Assembly: GCF_014217835.1 (NCBI RefSeq)
Contig: NZ_CP055263.1
Location: 3,785,501 to 3,849,500, forward strand
Reading direction: 5' to 3'
DNA from: Metabacillus sp. KUDC1714
Lineage (GTDB): Bacteria > Bacillota > Bacilli > Bacillales > Bacillaceae
Length of the DNA stretch: 64,000 bases
In this document: in pieces, positions 53,052-61,355 of the stretch
Layout of the letters: each line of letters opens with the position of its first letter
How positions within the stretch are numbered: position 1 is the stretch's first letter
Made by a program: the position numbers and the translations under genes
Notes under the pieces: generated by a model
Database searches by the model: none
What the model was told of the DNA's origin: nothing
Seen by the model: the letters and a program-made list of their open reading frames with translations, nothing else

Positions 53052-54671
53052 ATGAAAAAGAAAAAGTTATTATCATTGTTATTAACAACTTGTCTAGCTA
53101 CAACTACATTGGTGGCATGTAGCGATAAGACAAGTAAGGAACCAGAGAAAACAGAAGATGGAAGAGTAGTATTAACTGGACTTATTACTAAACACCCGCT
53201 AACAAAAGATGTTAACAAAATGGAATGGTTAGAAGAAGCAGAGAAACGTGCAGGTGTAGACATAAAATGGGAAGAGGTATCTGCAGACTGGGATCAGAAA
53301 AAAGGTGCAATGCTTGCTGGTGGTGATATTCCAGATATAATCGTTGGACCTAACGCTATTACAGATGCAGACTTTTCGAAATTCAAAGGATTGTTTGAAG
53401 ATTTAACACCATTAATCGAGGAGCATGCACCAAATGTTCAGAAAATGTTTGATGAAAAGTCTGAATTAAAAGTCATTTCAACACAGTTGAATGGCGAAAT
53501 TTACGGTTTACCTAAATATCAAAGGTATTGGCCTAATACTGGAACAAGACAATTTATCAATCAACAATGGTTAGACAATTTAGGTTTAAAACAACCAACA
53601 AATTGGGATGAATTATACGAAGTTTTGAAAGCGTTTAAAGAAGAGGATGCAAATGGTAATGGTGATCCAAATGATGAGATTCCAATGGACTTTGCTCCTG
53701 TAGGCACAGGTGGATTTGGTTTCTTCCAACCAACTGTTCTATTGGGTAGTACAGGTATGACGATCGTTGGTGGCGGTGGCCAAGGCTATTTCGCTGAAGA
53801 TGGTGAAGTGAAAAACTTCTTTGTAGATGATCGTTATAAACAAGTTGTTACATTTTTGAACAAGCTTTATAAAGAGAAATTAATAAGTGCTGAGGCATTT
53901 ACTCAGGATTATACGAAATATCAATCAGTTGCTCGTGGTGAAGGAGAAACTGCAACAGTTGGATATACGTATGGTTGGGAACTTACAGATAGATTTGGTA
54001 ATGAATTAGCACCACAATATGCCTCAATTGCTCCATTAAAAGTAGATGCAAGCTCAACAGTACAGCCATCATGGACCTACGATTATAATGTATTAAACTA
54101 TGGAGTTAATATGGTTCAAATGTCATCAAAAACGAAAAACAAAGATGCAGCAATGAAGTTTATTAATGAATTGTATGATCCAAAGGTAAGTATGCAGGTA
54201 CTATTTGGTTCACTAGGAACGAATATCAAAGATAATGGAGACGATACATACACTGTACTTCCTCCAGAAGATGAAAAAATGGATCCAGGTACATGGAAAT
54301 GGACATCTACATGGGCAGATAATGGTCCGTTGTATATTTCAGATTCATTAAAATTGACATTAGGTACTGATATGCAATCAGTTGGTAAGCAAACAGAGGC
54401 CCTTCAGAGTGCACTTGATGCGGTTGATACTGAAAATGATGTATTACCTGATACATTCTTAAAGTATACGGAAGAAGATAATAATGCAATGAGTCTAGTC
54501 AATACAGAATTAATGAATCTAGCAATGGCTAACTTCTCTAAATGGGTAACAAAAGGTGGGATTGATAAAGAGTGGGATGCCTACGTTGAAAAAATGAATC
54601 AAATTGGACTTCCAGGAAACCTAGAAATCACTCAAAAATACTATGATGATTACAAATCTAAGATGGAATAA
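53052..54671 (+). CDS. Oligosaccharide ABC transporter binding lipoprotein (LplA/YtcQ type)
   Basis: Solute-binding lipoprotein of 539 aa; signal peptide with lipobox LVAC, Cys23. The large size and segments such as DIPDIIVGPNAITDADFSKFKGLFEDLTPLI (split), GEIYGLPKYQRYWPNTGTRQF and the C-terminal YVEKMNQIGL place it with LplA/YtcQ-type proteins. It forms an operon with two LplB/YtcP-type permeases. The neighbouring GH27 and GH43 genes and AraR-like operators suggest an arabinose-containing oligosaccharide, possibly from arabinogalactan; that is inference. Confidence 0.86.
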   Translation: MKKKKLLSLLLTTCLATTTLVACSDKTSKEPEKTEDGRVVLTGLITKHPLTKDVNKMEWLEEAEKRAGVDIKWEEVSADWDQKKGAMLAGGDIPDIIVGPNAITDADFSKFKGLFEDLTPLIEEHAPNVQKMFDEKSELKVISTQLNGEIYGLPKYQRYWPNTGTRQFINQQWLDNLGLKQPTNWDELYEVLKAFKEEDANGNGDPNDEIPMDFAPVGTGGFGFFQPTVLLGSTGMTIVGGGGQGYFAEDGEVKNFFVDDRYKQVVTFLNKLYKEKLISAEAFTQDYTKYQSVARGEGETATVGYTYGWELTDRFGNELAPQYASIAPLKVDASSTVQPSWTYDYNVLNYGVNMVQMSSKTKNKDAAMKFINELYDPKVSMQVLFGSLGTNIKDNGDDTYTVLPPEDEKMDPGTWKWTSTWADNGPLYISDSLKLTLGTDMQSVGKQTEALQSALDAVDTENDVLPDTFLKYTEEDNNAMSLVNTELMNLAMANFSKWVTKGGIDKEWDAYVEKMNQIGLPGNLEITQKYYDDYKSKME

Positions 54672-54720
54672 ACTGAAATAATAAGTTAATGCAATCAACA
54701 TAATGTTTAATAAAAATTTG

Positions 54721-54761
54721 GAAGATGCTATACCGTTTTTTTTATCTGGTATAGCATCTTC
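54721..54761 (+). other. Stem-loop between binding protein and permease
   Basis: Perfect 14-bp stem GAAGATGCTATACC / GGTATAGCATCTTC (54721-54734 and 54748-54761). The T run is in the loop, not after the stem, so it looks more like an RNA-stabilising hairpin than a full terminator. Confidence 0.7.
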
Positions 54762-54783
54762 TAAAAATAAAGGAGAATTTTTT

Positions 54784-55752
54784 ATGCCCTTTATAAACTC
54801 TCAAACCAATAAAGCGGATAACATTCCTATCATTCCTTTGCAAAAAAAGAAGACAATTTTTAATACGTTTAAACGTGATTATCAATTATGGTTATTAATT
54901 CTTCCTGCAATTGTTTGTGTGATTATATTTAACTACATTCCGATGTACGGAATTCAATTAGCCTTTCGTGAATATGACTTTACTGCTGGACTTACTGGTG
55001 GAGAATGGGTAGGGCTAAAATACTTCGAACAATTTATTAATAGTCATATGTTTATAGACTTATTGAAAAACACAGTTGTGCTAAGTTTAACAACGATTCT
55101 TATAGGTTTTCCAGCTCCAATAATACTGGCTTTGTTAATTAACCAAATTAGATGGAAGCGAGGAAAAAAAATCCTCCAAACAACAGTCTATTTACCACAC
55201 TTTATTTCAATCGTGGTATTGGTTGGGTTGTTAAATGTACTTTTATCACCAAATACTGGTATTCTCGGTCTCTTAGTCAATAAATTAGGTTTTGAGGATT
55301 TAAATTTATTAGCGTCTACAAAATCATTTGTACCGGTTTACGTGTTATCTGATGTATGGCAGCATGTTGGGTGGAATAGTATTATTTATTTGGCAGCGCT
55401 CTCTAGCGTTGATCCACAATTATATGACGCTGCAAAAATTGATGGGGCGAATAGGTGGCAAATTATTCGGAATGTAGAAATCCCAGCGATTATTCCTACA
55501 ATTATTATCCTTCTCATTCTCAATATGGGTCATATCATCAGTACAGGATTCGAAAAGATATTTTTAATGCAAAATTCATTAAACCTTCCAGTTTCAGAAG
55601 TAATTGAAACGTATGTTTATAAAATCGGTATTATTTCGAATCAGTTTAGCTATGCGGCAGCTATTGGTTTATTTAATACACTAATTAATTTCACTTTATT
55701 GCTATTAATGAATTATATTGCAAAAAGAACTTCAAAAATTAGTCTTTGGTAA
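54784..55752 (+). CDS. ABC transporter permease (LplB/YteP type)
   Basis: Membrane subunit of 322 aa from ATG 54784 (AAAGGAG 8 bases upstream). The frame extends upstream to 54703, but that would run through the intergenic hairpin. Family segments are IPMYGIQLAFREYDF, LPHFISIVVLVGLL, the EAA-like loop YDAAKIDGANRWQIIRNVEIP and GFEKIFLMQN. It pairs with the following permease. Confidence 0.88.
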   Translation: MPFINSQTNKADNIPIIPLQKKKTIFNTFKRDYQLWLLILPAIVCVIIFNYIPMYGIQLAFREYDFTAGLTGGEWVGLKYFEQFINSHMFIDLLKNTVVLSLTTILIGFPAPIILALLINQIRWKRGKKILQTTVYLPHFISIVVLVGLLNVLLSPNTGILGLLVNKLGFEDLNLLASTKSFVPVYVLSDVWQHVGWNSIIYLAALSSVDPQLYDAAKIDGANRWQIIRNVEIPAIIPTIIILLILNMGHIISTGFEKIFLMQNSLNLPVSEVIETYVYKIGIISNQFSYAAAIGLFNTLINFTLLLLMNYIAKRTSKISLW

Positions 55753-55818
55753 TCGGATATCGGTTACTAAATGCTGTTATTATGAGATGTTCATTATACT
55801 TTGCAAGGAGGGAAGGTC

Positions 55819-56712
55819 ATGGGCTTTTTAAAAACGAAAAATAAGTCAGAATTGATTTTCGATATTATTATCTACACAGTATGTGCTTTGGTATTCTTAG
55901 TCATTGCCTATCCTTTGTATTTTGTCATTATTGCATCTGTTAGTGATTCAACTCTTGTTTCCACAGGGAAAGTGTTATTATTCCCAAAAGGTTTTAGTCT
56001 CTTTGGATATCAAGAGATTTTTCAGGATTCAAGAATATGGATCGGATATAGAAATACAATGATCTACGCATTAGGTGGTACGTTTGTAAATCTATTATTC
56101 ACATTACCAGCAGCATATGCACTATCAAGACAAGAGTTTAGAGCAAGACGTCCTTTAATGTTTTTCTTTGTATTCACCATGTTTTTTAATGGTGGTTTAA
56201 TACCTACGTATTTATTAATGAAAGATTTATCGATGATCGATACAATGTGGGTCTTTATCTTTAACCCAGTTACAGTAAATGTATTTAACCTTATTATTAC
56301 AAGAACGTTTTTTGAAAGTACAATTCCAAATGAAATGTATGAAGCTGCCATTATGGATGGCTGTAATCACTTTAAATTTTTCACAAAAATAGTTTTGCCT
56401 TTGTCTAAAGCGGTAATATCAGTAATTGGACTTTATTACTTAGTTTGGCATTGGAACGATTTCTTTACTGGTTTGATTTATATTAGAGATTATAGTTTAC
56501 AACCATTACAAATCGTGTTGAGAGATATCCTTATTTCAAATCAAGTATTCGCTGAAGGTGCAGGTAGTACCGGAAGTGGTTATGCACAAAGATATGCAGA
56601 TCAAGTCAAATATGGGGTTATCATTGTTTCAACATTACCGATTTTAGTCGTGTACCCATTTTTACAGAAATATTTTGAGAAGGGCGTTATGATCGGATCT
56701 GTTAAGGGATAA
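55819..56712 (+). CDS. ABC transporter permease (LplC/YtcP type)
   Basis: Membrane subunit of 297 aa. ATG 55819 follows AAGGAGGG by 6 bases. The family pattern includes VFTMFFNGGLIPTYLLMKDL, the EAA loop YEAAIMDGCNHFKFFTKIVLP and the C-terminal FEKGVMIGSVKG. It completes the second importer; no ATPase gene is present, so a shared ATPase such as MsmX is presumed. Confidence 0.88.
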   Translation: MGFLKTKNKSELIFDIIIYTVCALVFLVIAYPLYFVIIASVSDSTLVSTGKVLLFPKGFSLFGYQEIFQDSRIWIGYRNTMIYALGGTFVNLLFTLPAAYALSRQEFRARRPLMFFFVFTMFFNGGLIPTYLLMKDLSMIDTMWVFIFNPVTVNVFNLIITRTFFESTIPNEMYEAAIMDGCNHFKFFTKIVLPLSKAVISVIGLYYLVWHWNDFFTGLIYIRDYSLQPLQIVLRDILISNQVFAEGAGSTGSGYAQRYADQVKYGVIIVSTLPILVVYPFLQKYFEKGVMIGSVKG

Positions 56713-56765
56713 AGAAATAGAATGATGTAGTTTTTAATTGTATTGTTATCTTCTATCAAAGCAGG

Positions 56766-56809
56766 ATCAAATAGCCATCAATCGTTAAATTAATGGCTAT
56801 TTGATGTTT
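56766..56809 (+). terminator. Intrinsic terminator of the second importer operon
   Basis: Perfect 13-bp stem ATCAAATAGCCAT / ATGGCTATTTGAT (56766-56778 and 56793-56805), then GTTTT. Confidence 0.85.
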
Positions 56810-56875
56810 TCACTTTTTAATAGTATAAAAGCTATTTAATTTGCCTTTAAAAGATTAATAAGACTTCTAAAAAGA

Positions 56876-56917
56876 AAAACGCAATTGGAATCTGATAGTA
56901 AATTCCAATTGCGTTTT
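56876..56917 (-). terminator. Intrinsic terminator of yesL
   Basis: Perfect 16-bp stem (56876-56891 with 56902-56917). On the minus strand the stem is followed by TCTTTTT, so it serves the leftward yesL gene. Confidence 0.88.
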
Positions 56918-56969
56918 CTATGTTAATTATCAAGCAAAACTACACATCTTTATTAAACGATAAATTATT

Positions 56970-57602
56970 TTAATCACGATTGAGGCTAGGGGAAGCTGCG
57001 TTAATTTCTGGGAAAGAGCCAGAAGATACTTTCATAATAATGAGACTGGTTAAACTTACCCCGAAAACAGGGATCAATCCAGGTACTTGAATTAATAGCA
57101 CGATCATAATACCTAATATTATGATCATAAGTAAGGATTGTAATGGTCTACCTATCGATAAGATAAAGGCATATTTGATATAATCTCTAGTTTTAAGATT
57201 GAAATGAACAAAAATAGGAAATACATGTAACAAAGTTAATAGATAAAGTAGTCCTATAATATAAGTAATAATAGTTATGAGTAAGTTGAAAAAGTTGGTA
57301 TCTAATTGCTGTAATACTCTTAAATCGATATACAAAAGAACTCCTACAATTAAAAATATATACCCAATAATATTTGCTTTGATAAACTCGACTTTAAATG
57401 TTTTCCAGAATAATTTAAGTATAGATACGTTTTCTGTTGACATTATTAACTTTCTCATTACAGCAAATAAAGCTACTGTGGCCGGAAAAATTCCAAGTAC
57501 AAAAAGCCCTAATAAAGAAAAGAAAAGCCATAAAATATTTAATAAAAATAAATTAAAGGCCCATTCCCCAATACGAATATACCAACTTGTTACACTTTTC
57601 AT
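56970..57602 (-). CDS. yesL: YesL-like DUF624 membrane protein
   Basis: 210-aa membrane protein with about five hydrophobic segments and the DUF624 opening WYIRIGEWAFNLFLLNILWL. The family occurs beside LplABC-type oligosaccharide importers, as in the B. subtilis yes cluster, but its function is unknown. GGAGGA precedes the start. A cre-like site lies 26 bases upstream, so it is probably subject to catabolite repression like its neighbours. Confidence 0.85.
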   Translation of the reverse strand: MKSVTSWYIRIGEWAFNLFLLNILWLFFSLLGLFVLGIFPATVALFAVMRKLIMSTENVSILKLFWKTFKVEFIKANIIGYIFLIVGVLLYIDLRVLQQLDTNFFNLLITIITYIIGLLYLLTLLHVFPIFVHFNLKTRDYIKYAFILSIGRPLQSLLMIIILGIMIVLLIQVPGLIPVFGVSLTSLIIMKVSSGSFPEINAASPSLNRD

Positions 57603-57627
57603 ATCTACTAGTCCTCCGATATTTTTT

Positions 57628-57641
57628 TGTAAACGCTATTA
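57628..57641 (-). promoter_or_regulatory. Candidate CcpA cre site upstream of yesL
   Basis: TGTAAACGCTATTA matches the cre consensus at 13 of 14 positions and lies 26 bases before the yesL start. Confidence 0.6.
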
Positions 57642-57840
57642 AATTGAATATTATTAGTAAAAATTAAAGTGATTTCATCAAGTTACTTCAAAATGAAGTA
57701 TAAGGCAAGAATACACTAATTTTTTGAATTCGTAAATGAATTTCCTTCATAAATATAAAAACTTGTCATTATAACTTTTCTATTAATTCATTAGTAGAGA
57801 CGTATAAATATATGTTAAGTTTGAATTTCTAGATACAATC

Positions 57841-57885
57841 TTGACAAACAAAAAGAATTTCCTTAATCTAAATGTACGTACAAAT
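57841..57885 (+). promoter_or_regulatory. GH27 gene promoter with AraR operator
   Basis: TTGACA at 57841-57846, 17-base spacer, TAATCT at 57864-57869, followed directly by AAATGTACGTACAAAT (57870-57885), 13 of 16 positions of the AraR palindrome and close to the B. subtilis consensus ATTTGTACGTACAAAT. The operator covers the expected start point. Confidence 0.85.
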
Positions 57886-57956
57886 AATATTAGTGCAAAA
57901 CACTATTTGTTCAACTGATTGGATTCAAGGTTCCAACATTGAATAACACACAATTT

Positions 57957-57970
57957 TGAAAGCGTTTTAT
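57957..57970 (+). promoter_or_regulatory. Candidate CcpA cre site before the GH27 gene
   Basis: TGAAAGCGTTTTAT matches the cre consensus at 12 of 14 positions, about 80 bases downstream of the predicted start point. Confidence 0.5.
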
Positions 57971-58090
57971 CTTTTTGGGCAGCGAATAGATTGGAAGATT
58001 TAAACTTTAAGTATAGTCTTTCATGGAAAGAACCTATCAAACTAAATGAAAGCTTTTTACAACCTATTTAACTGAAGGGAAGGGAAAAAC

Positions 58091-59380
58091 ATGAAACATC
58101 ATCAATATGCTTTAACGCCTCCAATGGGGTGGAATAGTTGGGATTGCTATGGAGCAACAGTAAGAGAAGATGAAGTAAAAGGCAACGCAGATTATATGGC
58201 AACAAATTTGAAAAAATATGGTTGGGAATATGTTGTTGTTGATATTCAATGGTCAGAACCAGGGGCAATTTCTTCGGCATACCGTCCCTTTGTTCCATTG
58301 GAGATGGATGAATACTCAAGATTAATTCCGGCTGTAAATCGGTTTCCTTCAGCAAAGGATGGAAAAGGTTTTAAACCATTAGCTGATTATATACATGGGC
58401 TTGGCTTAAAATTTGGAATTCATATTATGAGAGGAGTTCCTCGTCAAGCAGTCCATCAAAATACAAAAATACTCGGAACAGAAGTAACAGCAAGGGACAT
58501 TGCTAAACCTAATTCGATATGTCCATGGAATACAGATATGTATGGTGTAGATTGTTCAAAAAAAGGCGCTCAAGAATACTATGATTCTATATTCAAACTT
58601 TATGCAGAGTGGGAAGTGGATTTTGTTAAGGTTGATGATATAGCAGATTCAAAGCTTTACGGCGCACATACAGATGAAATTAAAATGATTCGGAAAGCCA
58701 TTGATTGTTGTGGTCGCCCAATGGTGTTAAGCCTTTCACCAGGACCTGCACCACTAGAACAAGCAAGTTTATTAGAAGAAAATGCAAATATGTGGCGAAT
58801 GACCGATGATTTTTGGGATCTTTGGGAATTGCTTTATAACATGTTTGATCGTTGTTATAAATGGAGTAAAAATATAGGACCGGGTTATTGGCCAGATGCA
58901 GACATGCTGCCATTAGGGCATATAGGAATTCGATCGGTTGATGGAGGAGCGAGTGATCGTTACACAAGATTTACGAGGGATGAGCAGGTAACGATGATGA
59001 CGTTATGGTCAATCTTTCGTTCACCATTGATGTTTGGTGGTGAACTAAGAGATAACGATGAGTGGACATTATCGCTATTAACAAATGAAGAAGTACTAGA
59101 TATGCATAAAAATAGCCATAGTGCTCGCCAAGTGTATAGGCAAGATGACAAAGTTGTATGGACAGCAAAAGGAGATGAAGAAAACCTCTACGTTGCATTA
59201 TTTAATATTGGAAATGAAAAACAGAAGGTTACTGTTAATTTGAATCAATTAGACTTGCCTTCATCAAAGCAAGTGCATTTAAGGGATTTATGGAAGTGTA
59301 AGCATCTAGGTTCGGTAAGTAATGAAATAAGCTATGAGCTATCACCACACTCTGCTAAACTTCTAAAAATATCTCTTTAG
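58091..59380 (+). CDS. abp: GH27 beta-L-arabinopyranosidase (Abp-like)
   Basis: Retaining GH27 enzyme of 429 aa, no signal peptide. Family opening TPPMGWNSWDCYG; nucleophile Asp182 in FVKVDDIA; acid/base Asp240 in WRMTDDFWD, fitting the R-x-x-x-D rule. The two are 58 residues apart, the same distance as Asp197 and Asp255 that I recall for Geobacillus Abp. Its placement in an AraR-controlled arabinose locus favours beta-L-arabinopyranosidase over alpha-galactosidase, the commoner GH27 activity. GAAGGGAAGGG precedes ATG. Confidence 0.87.
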   Translation: MKHHQYALTPPMGWNSWDCYGATVREDEVKGNADYMATNLKKYGWEYVVVDIQWSEPGAISSAYRPFVPLEMDEYSRLIPAVNRFPSAKDGKGFKPLADYIHGLGLKFGIHIMRGVPRQAVHQNTKILGTEVTARDIAKPNSICPWNTDMYGVDCSKKGAQEYYDSIFKLYAEWEVDFVKVDDIADSKLYGAHTDEIKMIRKAIDCCGRPMVLSLSPGPAPLEQASLLEENANMWRMTDDFWDLWELLYNMFDRCYKWSKNIGPGYWPDADMLPLGHIGIRSVDGGASDRYTRFTRDEQVTMMTLWSIFRSPLMFGGELRDNDEWTLSLLTNEEVLDMHKNSHSARQVYRQDDKVVWTAKGDEENLYVALFNIGNEKQKVTVNLNQLDLPSSKQVHLRDLWKCKHLGSVSNEISYELSPHSAKLLKISL

Positions 59381-59716
59381 ATTTGTAATAATGTAGTCAA
59401 TTTTCTTGACTATTTGGATCTGTAAAAGCTCGGCACTATGTTGATTGGATCGAAAGTATGCAGCGGAAATCAACAATCAAATTTAAAAGAACCAATTATT
59501 TAGTTAGCACTACTAATTTTTCTCTAATAATTTTCTACTATTTCATGAGTCGATAAGTGATTAAGCTTGTCGACTTATTGAATTAGTAATAATAAATAAA
59601 AAAAGTAACCCTTAAGAAAGTATATATTTTAATGATGGAAAAAAATTCTGTAATGCTCTTCAAACGCAAGACTGAATAGAAAATGAGATTACTATCGAAT
59701 GAGAAGGAGTATTGAG
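59381..59716. other. Gap between abp and the cytosolic GH43 gene
   Basis: 336 bases without a gene. A small TAGTCAA/TTGACTA hairpin at 59394-59412 may be a weak terminator, and a 9-bp imperfect inverted repeat is at 59550-59581. No AraR-like or cre site was recognised, so the next gene may be read through from abp. Confidence 0.45.
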
Positions 59717-61036
59717 ATGATTTATCCAAAAGAACCAATTAAATATAACTTGTATGATGAAGAGATAGCCAATCAAGAAGAACGATGGACGATTCATAAT
59801 GTACATGATCCAGCTCTCATTAAAGATGGAGATACTTACTATGTCTTTTCGACAGATGCCAAGGTTGGTGGTGAACCTACAGGTGGTATCCAAATTAGAA
59901 AATCGAAGGATTTAATTGAATGGCAATGGGTAGGACATGCTTTTGAGGAAATCCCAGAGGAAGCATTTGCCTGGACGGGTGCAAAAGGATTGTGGGCACC
60001 AGATGTAGCAAAATACGGTGATACCTACTATTTGTACTATGCAGCCTCACAATTTGGCAGAAATCAATCGTTTATTGGGGTAGCTACAAGCAAGCATATT
60101 GAAGGACCTTGGACAGATCAGGGCGAGGTTTTCAAAACAGAACATGGTATAGACACACCGAATGCGATCGATCCGAATATTACCTTTGACGAAGAAGGGA
60201 CACCTTGGATGGTTTACGGTTCTTTTTTTGGAGGGATTTATCTTTCTAAAATTGACCCAACAACGGGAAAGTTAGTTGAACCAGACGAGGGGGAATTAAT
60301 TGCTAGGCGACCACATAGTGTTGAAGCAGCAGTAGAAGGTCCATATATCGTCTTCCATCCAGAGTTGAAAAAATACTATTTATTTGTTTCTTATGATTCA
60401 CTTTTTAGAGACTATAATATTCGCGTCGCACGGGCTGATCGAATTGAGGGTCCATATCTCGATTTTAACGGGAATGTGATGACAAATCTAGAAATCCATC
60501 CAAATGAAACAGGTATAAAAGTACTTGGTGGTTATAAGTTTGGTCAAACAGAAGGATGGATCGGACCAGGCCATAATTCTGTATTGAAAGATGGAGAGCA
60601 ATATTTCATATGCCATCATGCAAGAGGTGAGAGAACGGAAAAACATCACGCTTTACATATAAGAAAAATTGTTTGGACGGAAGACGGGTGGCCGCTTGTA
60701 TCACCTGAGCGTTATGCAGGAGAACAAGAGCGGGCTATCGATCAGGAGGCTGTTGCAGGAAAGTGGGAAGTTATTTTATTAGATAAGCATGAAAATAATC
60801 AAGTCTCGTCCAGTTCCTTTGAATTACTTGCAAATGGAAAAATTGCTAATGATGAAAAAGGATATTGGAGGCATCTAAACAATAATCTATACGAGTTTTT
60901 TATTAGTCATTATAAACTCAAAAGAGACGTGATTATTTTACCGGCATGGGATTGGAGCAACTGGAATCCAACTCTTGTTTTTACAGGTAAGGATGAAAGC
61001 GGACAAGTAATGATCGGTAAAAGGATAGATAAGTAA
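59717..61036 (+). CDS. Cytosolic GH43 arabinanase-like enzyme
   Basis: 439 aa from ATG 59717 (AAGGAG 7 bases upstream). No signal peptide, unlike its paralogue at 50774-52258. The GH43 triad is Asp31 (NVHDPALI), Asp152 (NAIDPNI) and Glu207 (VEGPYIV), and the same C-terminal domain follows (WSNWNPTLVFTG). Predicted role: cutting imported arabino-oligosaccharides. Whether it acts endo or exo is not decided by sequence. Confidence 0.87.
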   Translation: MIYPKEPIKYNLYDEEIANQEERWTIHNVHDPALIKDGDTYYVFSTDAKVGGEPTGGIQIRKSKDLIEWQWVGHAFEEIPEEAFAWTGAKGLWAPDVAKYGDTYYLYYAASQFGRNQSFIGVATSKHIEGPWTDQGEVFKTEHGIDTPNAIDPNITFDEEGTPWMVYGSFFGGIYLSKIDPTTGKLVEPDEGELIARRPHSVEAAVEGPYIVFHPELKKYYLFVSYDSLFRDYNIRVARADRIEGPYLDFNGNVMTNLEIHPNETGIKVLGGYKFGQTEGWIGPGHNSVLKDGEQYFICHHARGERTEKHHALHIRKIVWTEDGWPLVSPERYAGEQERAIDQEAVAGKWEVILLDKHENNQVSSSSFELLANGKIANDEKGYWRHLNNNLYEFFISHYKLKRDVIILPAWDWSNWNPTLVFTGKDESGQVMIGKRIDK

Positions 61037-61148
61037 ATAAAAATATTAATAGTAAAGCTTTTTGTTAACTTGTAAGGATGAGTTTGTGTGTAAAATCATA
61101 ATAAAAGTACAAATTTGGTGAAAATATAAAAGAATTGTTAAATTTGTA

Positions 61149-61285
61149 TTGAAATTATTTAGATAAGTGCTAAAATTAGTTTAAGGTTATACGTATAAGT
61201 TGAGTTTTTAGAGGGAAGTTTAGTATATGTAAGCGTAATTATAATAAAAAATATACGTTTTTTGTCAAAACTTGTACGTATGATG
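61149..61285 (+). promoter_or_regulatory. araBDA promoter with two AraR-like operators and a cre site
   Basis: TTGAAA at 61149-61154, 16-base spacer, TAAAAT at 61171-61176. AraR-like site GGTTATACGTATAAGT (61185-61200, 12 of 16, with palindrome TTATACGTATAA) sits at the start point; ACTTGTACGTATGATG (61270-61285, 12 of 16) is 85 bases further, about eight helical turns. TGTAAGCGTAATTA at 61228-61241 matches cre at 12 of 14 positions. Confidence 0.7.
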
Positions 61286-61355
61286 TAAACATGAACTTGT
61301 TAATCTTATAATTTTAAAATTAATTGTTTAATAGAAAGAGGCTGGGGGGATACAA

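Noticed and set aside
54703..54783. Upstream extension of the LplB-type permease
   Set aside because: It would translate through the intergenic hairpin and lacks a ribosome binding site, while ATG 54784 has an ideal one.
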